45,905 nucleotides of DNA from Haloarcula argentinensis DSM 12282 (lineage in GTDB: Archaea; Halobacteriota; Halobacteria; Halobacteriales; Haloarculaceae): NCBI GenBank assembly GCA_000336895.1, contig AOLX01000003.1, forward strand, positions 106,966-152,870, read 5' to 3'. The position numbers and the translations under genes were made by a program. The notes under the pieces were generated by a model that saw only the letters and a list, made by a program, of their open reading frames with translations, was not told the DNA's origin and did no database searches. How positions within the stretch are numbered: the stretch's first letter is position 1; every line of letters begins with the position of its first letter. Shown here one piece after another: positions 42,121 to 45,905 of this stretch.

Positions 42121-43007
42121 GCGACCGCGCAGCCAACAGAAGAAAACGGCAGGCCGACAAGCGACAGGGGTGGACTGATGGACTCACAGCTGACCGCCTC
42201 GGACAATTTGGGATCGGAGTTGTGCTCACGTTACTCGTTCTTGCGGCGCTTGGACCAGTTGTTTCGCCCTACGATCCAGCCGAACAGGATCTTTCGAACA
42301 GGCTTGAGTCACCGTCGCTGTCCCATCCGTTCGGGACCGATCAGCTCGGTAGAGACGTACTGACCAGACTTCTTCACGGTGCGCGGTTCTCGCTCGGTAT
42401 CGCCGTCGCTGTAACCACTGTGCGCCTTCTCGTGGGGACGGCAGTCGGTCTTGTCGCCGGCTACGCCGGTGGCTGGGTCGATGAGGCGTTGATGCGACTT
42501 GTCGATACGCTGCTTGCGTTCCCCGGAATCGTCCTTGCACTCGTCATCGCTGGGATTCTGGGACCGAGTCTGGTGAACGTGATGCTTGCACTGGCGGTCG
42601 TCGGGTGGGCATCGTACGCACGGTTAGTTCGGAGTAGCGTTCTCTCGCTTCGCGAACGCGAGTTTGTGACCACCGCACGATTACTCGGCCGGTCGCGGAT
42701 GCATATCGCAACTCGCCACTTACTACCGAACGTCGTTGCACCAGTTGTCGTTCTGGCAACGCTCGACATCGGCAGCGTCATTCTTGGCACTGCGGGACTC
42801 TCATTCCTTGGGCTGGGCGCACAGCCACCCACACCTGAATGGGGGACGATGCTTGCATCCGGACGCAACTATCTCAGACAGGCATGGTGGCTTGTCAACG
42901 CTCCGGGCCTCTGTATCATGGTCACCGTGCTCGGCTTCAATCTTCTCGGAGACAGTCTTCGAGATATGCTTTCACCCACGCAAACAGCCCAGATGGAGGA
43001 ACTATAA
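42117..43007 (+). CDS. ABC importer permease, DppC/NikC type
   Basis: 296 residues. A basic N-terminal tail (RAANRRKRQADKRQGW) precedes the first membrane segment FGIGVVLTLLVLAALGPVVS. The OppC-type motifs SHPFGTDQLGRDVLTRLLHG and LVDTLLAFPGIVLALVIAGI, the EAA loop TARLLGRSRMHIATRHLLPN and the end FNLLGDSLRDMLSP are all present. It pairs with the DppB-type subunit. The next ATG follows two bases after its stop. Confidence 0.93.
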   Translation: MSDRAANRRKRQADKRQGWTDGLTADRLGQFGIGVVLTLLVLAALGPVVSPYDPAEQDLSNRLESPSLSHPFGTDQLGRDVLTRLLHGARFSLGIAVAVTTVRLLVGTAVGLVAGYAGGWVDEALMRLVDTLLAFPGIVLALVIAGILGPSLVNVMLALAVVGWASYARLVRSSVLSLREREFVTTARLLGRSRMHIATRHLLPNVVAPVVVLATLDIGSVILGTAGLSFLGLGAQPPTPEWGTMLASGRNYLRQAWWLVNAPGLCIMVTVLGFNLLGDSLRDMLSPTQTAQMEEL

Positions 43008-43009
43008 CA

Positions 43010-44101
43010 ATGAGCGAATCACTGCTTCGCGTCGAGAACCTGCATACTCGTTTCGACAGCGATCAAGGGACCGTTGACGCGGTCAACGGGGTGTCGTTCA
43101 CTGTTGACCGCGCCGAAATTGTCGGCATACTGGGCGAAAGTGGTAGCGGCAAGTCCGCTACTGCCCAATCAATTTGCCGACTTGAGGCCCCCGGAAAAAT
43201 CGTTGACGGATCGATTACCTTTGCTGGGAGAGAGCTGACAACTGCTTCTGAAGCGACACTGTGTCGACTACGTGGAAACAGTATCTCGATGGTTTTTCAG
43301 GACCCGACGGAAACGTTGAACCCGGTGTTTTCGGTCGGTGAACAGATCGCTGAATCGGTTCGAATACACGAATCGAGTGGGAAACAGCGTCTGCTAGATT
43401 TCCTCGGTGTATCACCGTTCCGGGATCGGTCAGCGTGGGAGAACGCACGCGAGCGCGCTATCGAATTGATGGAGCAAGTTGGCATCCCGAATCCGGATGC
43501 AAGCGTGTCGTCGTTCCCCCACGAGCTTTCCGGTGGGCTCCGGCAGCGAGCCGTTCTCGCAACTGCACTCGCAAGTGAGCCCGCGTTACTAATTGCCGAC
43601 GAGCCGACAACAGCGCTTGACACGACTACACAGGCAGATATCCTCAGGCGATTGCGCTCGCTACGTGACGAGCAAAACACCAGCATTCTCCTGATTTCCC
43701 ATGATATTGGCGTGATTGCACAGACCTGTGACCGCGTCGTGGTGCTGTATGACGGACAGGTAATGGAGGCTGGCCCGGTTGAGCGGATACTGACCGCACC
43801 GAAACACCCGTACACGAGAGCACTGCTTTCGTGTTCGGTCCGCAACAGCGACGCTGACGAGCGAGGGCACTCTGCCATGGCACGTCCACAGGACCACACC
43901 GGCAGTCACGAGGGCTGTCCGCTCGCCGACCACTGTCAGCACGTGACCGACGCGTGTCGTTCGGGTCCGATTCAAACAACGGAGGCCGCGTCGGATCACC
44001 GACTGGCCTGTGTGGAAGCGCCAGTCTCTGAAGCCCAGTCAGTGTCCGAACAGCAAGAGAGACCAGCAGCTGACGGAGGGCAACAGCATGACACAGCGTA
44101 G
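43010..44101 (+). CDS. ABC importer ATPase, DppD/NikD type
   Basis: 363 residues. The start MSESLLRVENLHTRF (43010) follows the upstream TAA by two bases; a longer upstream frame is antisense-like and rejected. Walker A GESGSGKSATAQS, Q-loop MVFQDPTETLNPVF, signature ELSGGLRQRAVL, Walker B LIADEPTTALD and H-loop LISHDIG are all present. The oligopeptide-family C-terminal extension has PKHPYTRALLSC and Cys-rich GCPLADHCQHVTDACRSG, where DppD/OppD relatives bind an iron-sulfur cluster or zinc. The C-terminal ~30 residues are polar. It overlaps the next gene by 14 bp. Confidence 0.93.
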   Translation: MSESLLRVENLHTRFDSDQGTVDAVNGVSFTVDRAEIVGILGESGSGKSATAQSICRLEAPGKIVDGSITFAGRELTTASEATLCRLRGNSISMVFQDPTETLNPVFSVGEQIAESVRIHESSGKQRLLDFLGVSPFRDRSAWENARERAIELMEQVGIPNPDASVSSFPHELSGGLRQRAVLATALASEPALLIADEPTTALDTTTQADILRRLRSLRDEQNTSILLISHDIGVIAQTCDRVVVLYDGQVMEAGPVERILTAPKHPYTRALLSCSVRNSDADERGHSAMARPQDHTGSHEGCPLADHCQHVTDACRSGPIQTTEAASDHRLACVEAPVSEAQSVSEQQERPAADGGQQHDTA

Positions 44102-45173
44102 CCAGACTCCAGACGATGCACAGACCGGTGCTCCTGTGGTTGAAGTACAGAACGTCTCGAAAGCGTTCTCACCGAAGCGATCTATCCTCGACCGGTTGCG
44201 TGGCAGAGATCCATCGGCGAAAGCGGTCTGTGATGTGTCTCTGGCGGTCCAACATGGTGAAACGCTGGGGCTTGTTGGTGAGAGTGGCTGCGGGAAGTCA
44301 ACGCTCGCGAAACTCACTACCGGGCAGCTCACCCCGGACGATGGCCAAGTTTGTCTCGATGGAACCCGTGTCGGTGACCTCTCAGAGCGTTCCACCGCAC
44401 AACGGCGGCGAGTCGGCGTCGTGTTTCAACACGCCCGGGGGAGCTTTGATCCCCGGTGGCCTGTCGGCCGGTCAATTGCTGAAGCCACTGGCGATGCAAC
44501 CACGGCGTCGATACATGGAACTGGGCCTGACGACGTTGCTGAGCTCTTGTGTAGCGTCGACCTCACTCCAGAAATCGCTGATCGGTATCCGAGAGAACTC
44601 TCTGGTGGACAGATACAACGCGTCGCTCTTGCCCGGGCTATCGCGCACGACCCTGACGTAATCGTCCTCGATGAGCCGGTTTCCGGACTCGATATGGCAA
44701 CACAGGCGAGAGTGCTGTCACTTCTTGCGGACGTACAACAGCAGTTTGGTGTCGGCTACCTGTTTATTTCCCATGACCTCGATGTCGTCAGGTTCCTTGC
44801 CGACAGGGTCGCGGTAATGTATGCTGGCGAGATCGTCGAATTCGGGCAAGCAAACAAACTGTTCCAGTCCCCTAACCATCCATATACTGAAGCATTAATT
44901 CGTGCGATTCCAAGTGATGACCCACGAGACACCCCACCAATGCCGCTTCGCGGTGCTCCTCCTGACCCAGCAGACCGACCAGAAGGATGTCCGTTCCACC
45001 CACGTTGTCCAGCTGTGACACAATCGTGTGAGGAACAACATCCTTCACTCGAAGCGGTTCAGAACACACGTGTCCGGTGTCCTCATGCTCCAGAAGCAAC
45101 GGGCGAAGCAGACACAGACGACAACGAGAATGTACTGGACCGAGACTTGGATTCAAATCCCGGCCGAAGCTGA
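44088..45173 (+). CDS. ABC importer ATPase, DppF/NikE type
   Basis: 361 residues. The start MTQRSQTPDDAQTG (44088) has GGAGGG seven bases upstream. Walker A GESGCGKSTLAKL, Q-loop VVFQHARGSFDPRWPV, signature ELSGGQIQRVAL, Walker B VIVLDEPVSGLD, H-loop FISHDLD and the family tail NHPYTEALIRAIPSDD with Cys motif GCPFHPRCPAVTQSC are present. With the DppD-type subunit it makes the ATPase heterodimer. A patch of about 30 bases in the upstream overlap is shared by the two genes. The operon ends here. Confidence 0.93.
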   Translation: MTQRSQTPDDAQTGAPVVEVQNVSKAFSPKRSILDRLRGRDPSAKAVCDVSLAVQHGETLGLVGESGCGKSTLAKLTTGQLTPDDGQVCLDGTRVGDLSERSTAQRRRVGVVFQHARGSFDPRWPVGRSIAEATGDATTASIHGTGPDDVAELLCSVDLTPEIADRYPRELSGGQIQRVALARAIAHDPDVIVLDEPVSGLDMATQARVLSLLADVQQQFGVGYLFISHDLDVVRFLADRVAVMYAGEIVEFGQANKLFQSPNHPYTEALIRAIPSDDPRDTPPMPLRGAPPDPADRPEGCPFHPRCPAVTQSCEEQHPSLEAVQNTRVRCPHAPEATGEADTDDNENVLDRDLDSNPGRS

Positions 45174-45545
45174 GCTGTATGCACTGGGTATGGGACTCGA
45201 ATTAGGGGTGGGCGTTCCATCGTCAGTAAGCGTGGCTATACGGTCTCCACATGGACCCTCATCTGGGTCGTATACGCCCCAGTTGGGTACTTTCTCCGGG
45301 TCGGCTTCACGAATAGCGTGGAGAGGCCCTTTGCTATTGCATCCCTAAACCATATCCATACGCTTGGTTGAGCGTCACCTCGACATCATATAGACCTTTG
45401 TCACGCCGCTGCTCTTACACCCCACACTCCGACCGCGACTACGTGCCGGGGCCTGTTAGAAAGGCCCACGATGGCGTGAGTATGTATTCGTAGTTGACGA
45501 GCGACTGATGCGTAAATCCTCTTGGACCTCCAAATGGGTGGCTCG
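45174..45545. other. Intergenic stretch after the importer operon
   Basis: No gene seen in about 370 bases; short frames only. GC-rich at 45410-45480 and without a clear terminator. Confidence 0.4.
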
Positions 45546-45587
45546 CTAACCAACATACGGTGGTAGCAGCGGCATAGTGTTGGTTAG
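45546..45587. repeat. Inverted repeat CTAACCAACA/TGTTGGTTAG
   Basis: Perfect 10-bp arms at 45546-45555 and 45578-45587, 86 bp upstream of the last gene. The same arm sequence occurs at 34400-34442. Possible operator or stem-loop. Confidence 0.5.
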
Positions 45588-45673
45588 TTAGAAGCTGTTA
45601 TGATCAACTATTCTCTCGTCTATATCCGTCAGTACGGGGAAAGCACTTACCGGAGTTACCGGAGAGGTTAGTC

Positions 45674-45905
45674 GTGAAGCGACGGGAGCTACTTCATGTT
45701 ACTGCGGGTGGGGGAATCGGTCTACTAGCGGGCTGTTCCTCTACTGGTAGTAAGGGGTATGCGACGATGCAGAAACTCAGCTTCGTAAACACAGGATCTA
45801 CTACAGTCCCAGTGGAATTACGGATAGAACGCACTGATACTGATGAAGTAGTTCATACGGAGACTCGTGAACTCACAGTAGACCCTGATTGGATTATCAT
45901 CGATT
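45674..45905 (+). CDS. Tat-exported lipoprotein, 5' part
   Basis: GTG start: MKRRELLHVTAGGGIGLLAG then CSSTGS, a twin-Arg motif followed at once by a short hydrophobic segment and a lipobox Cys. The mature part begins beta-rich (MQKLSFVNTGSTTVPVELRI; EVVHTETRELTVDPDW), like the Ig-like small lipoproteins of haloarchaea, and runs off the window. Function unknown. Confidence 0.8.
   Translation, partial: MKRRELLHVTAGGGIGLLAGCSSTGSKGYATMQKLSFVNTGSTTVPVELRIERTDTDEVVHTETRELTVDPDWIIID

Noticed and set aside
42839..43009. Longer start for the DppD-type ATPase
   Set aside because: The extra residues overlap the preceding permease gene in another frame and have no family counterpart.

Overview
The window reads as an accessory replicon (plasmid, megaplasmid or genomic island) of a haloarchaeon (class Halobacteria). 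The evidence is acidic, Asp/Glu-rich proteins, a TFB-type archaeal initiation factor, Tat signals with lipoboxes, leaderless promoters with TATA elements, haloarchaeal insertion-sequence families (ISH8-, ISH3-, IS5- and IS6-like remnants), and a ParA partition locus beside perfect tandem repeats. No species or database identity can be claimed from the sequence alone.

Layout. 1-0.7 kb: 5' part of a tfb gene and a small hypothetical gene. 1.3-9.5 kb (minus strand): a polymorphic-toxin locus. It has one long toxin with thrombospondin-type-3 calcium repeats and a probable nuclease tip, plus its immunity gene. Behind it lie two displaced C-terminal toxin/immunity cassettes, one with an NAD-toxin-like tip and one with a colicin D-type tRNase tip and its colicin D-type immunity protein, and an extra probable immunity gene. 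In all three pairs toxin and immunity overlap by ATGA, and the cassettes start at a shared seam sequence. 9.65-10.7 kb: tyrosine recombinase. 11.5-29.8 kb: a dispersed class II lanthipeptide system. It has a LanM synthetase with a CCG zinc motif, five precursor peptides with an identically placed leader motif (residues 15-22) and a common leaderless promoter, two ABC export systems (MacB type with a CARDB-like surface protein; ABC-2 type), a CapA-like phosphoesterase, and IS debris. One IS5-type element still has its inverted repeats, an 8-bp target duplication and a membrane-protein passenger. 30-32.7 kb: decayed DNA. 32.9-34.4 kb: ParA, a small partner and four 26-bp iterons. 34.4-36.4 kb: small plasmid genes, one broken, and a PadR regulator. 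36.5-45.2 kb: a probable iron-regulated import region. It has a siderophore-type binding lipoprotein and a complete peptide/nickel-type ABC importer with two binding proteins, each preceded by a small ORF that overlaps its start by 8 nt. The window ends inside a lipoprotein gene.

How it fits together. Two independent systems for conflict between microbes (contact-type polymorphic toxins and secreted modified peptides) sit on the same mobile DNA, with an acquired metal/peptide importer and partition genes. The strongest candidate for a little-described system is the LanM-CCG synthetase with many precursors under one promoter type. The second is the archaeal toxin array with colicin D, whose silent cassettes appear ready for recombination.
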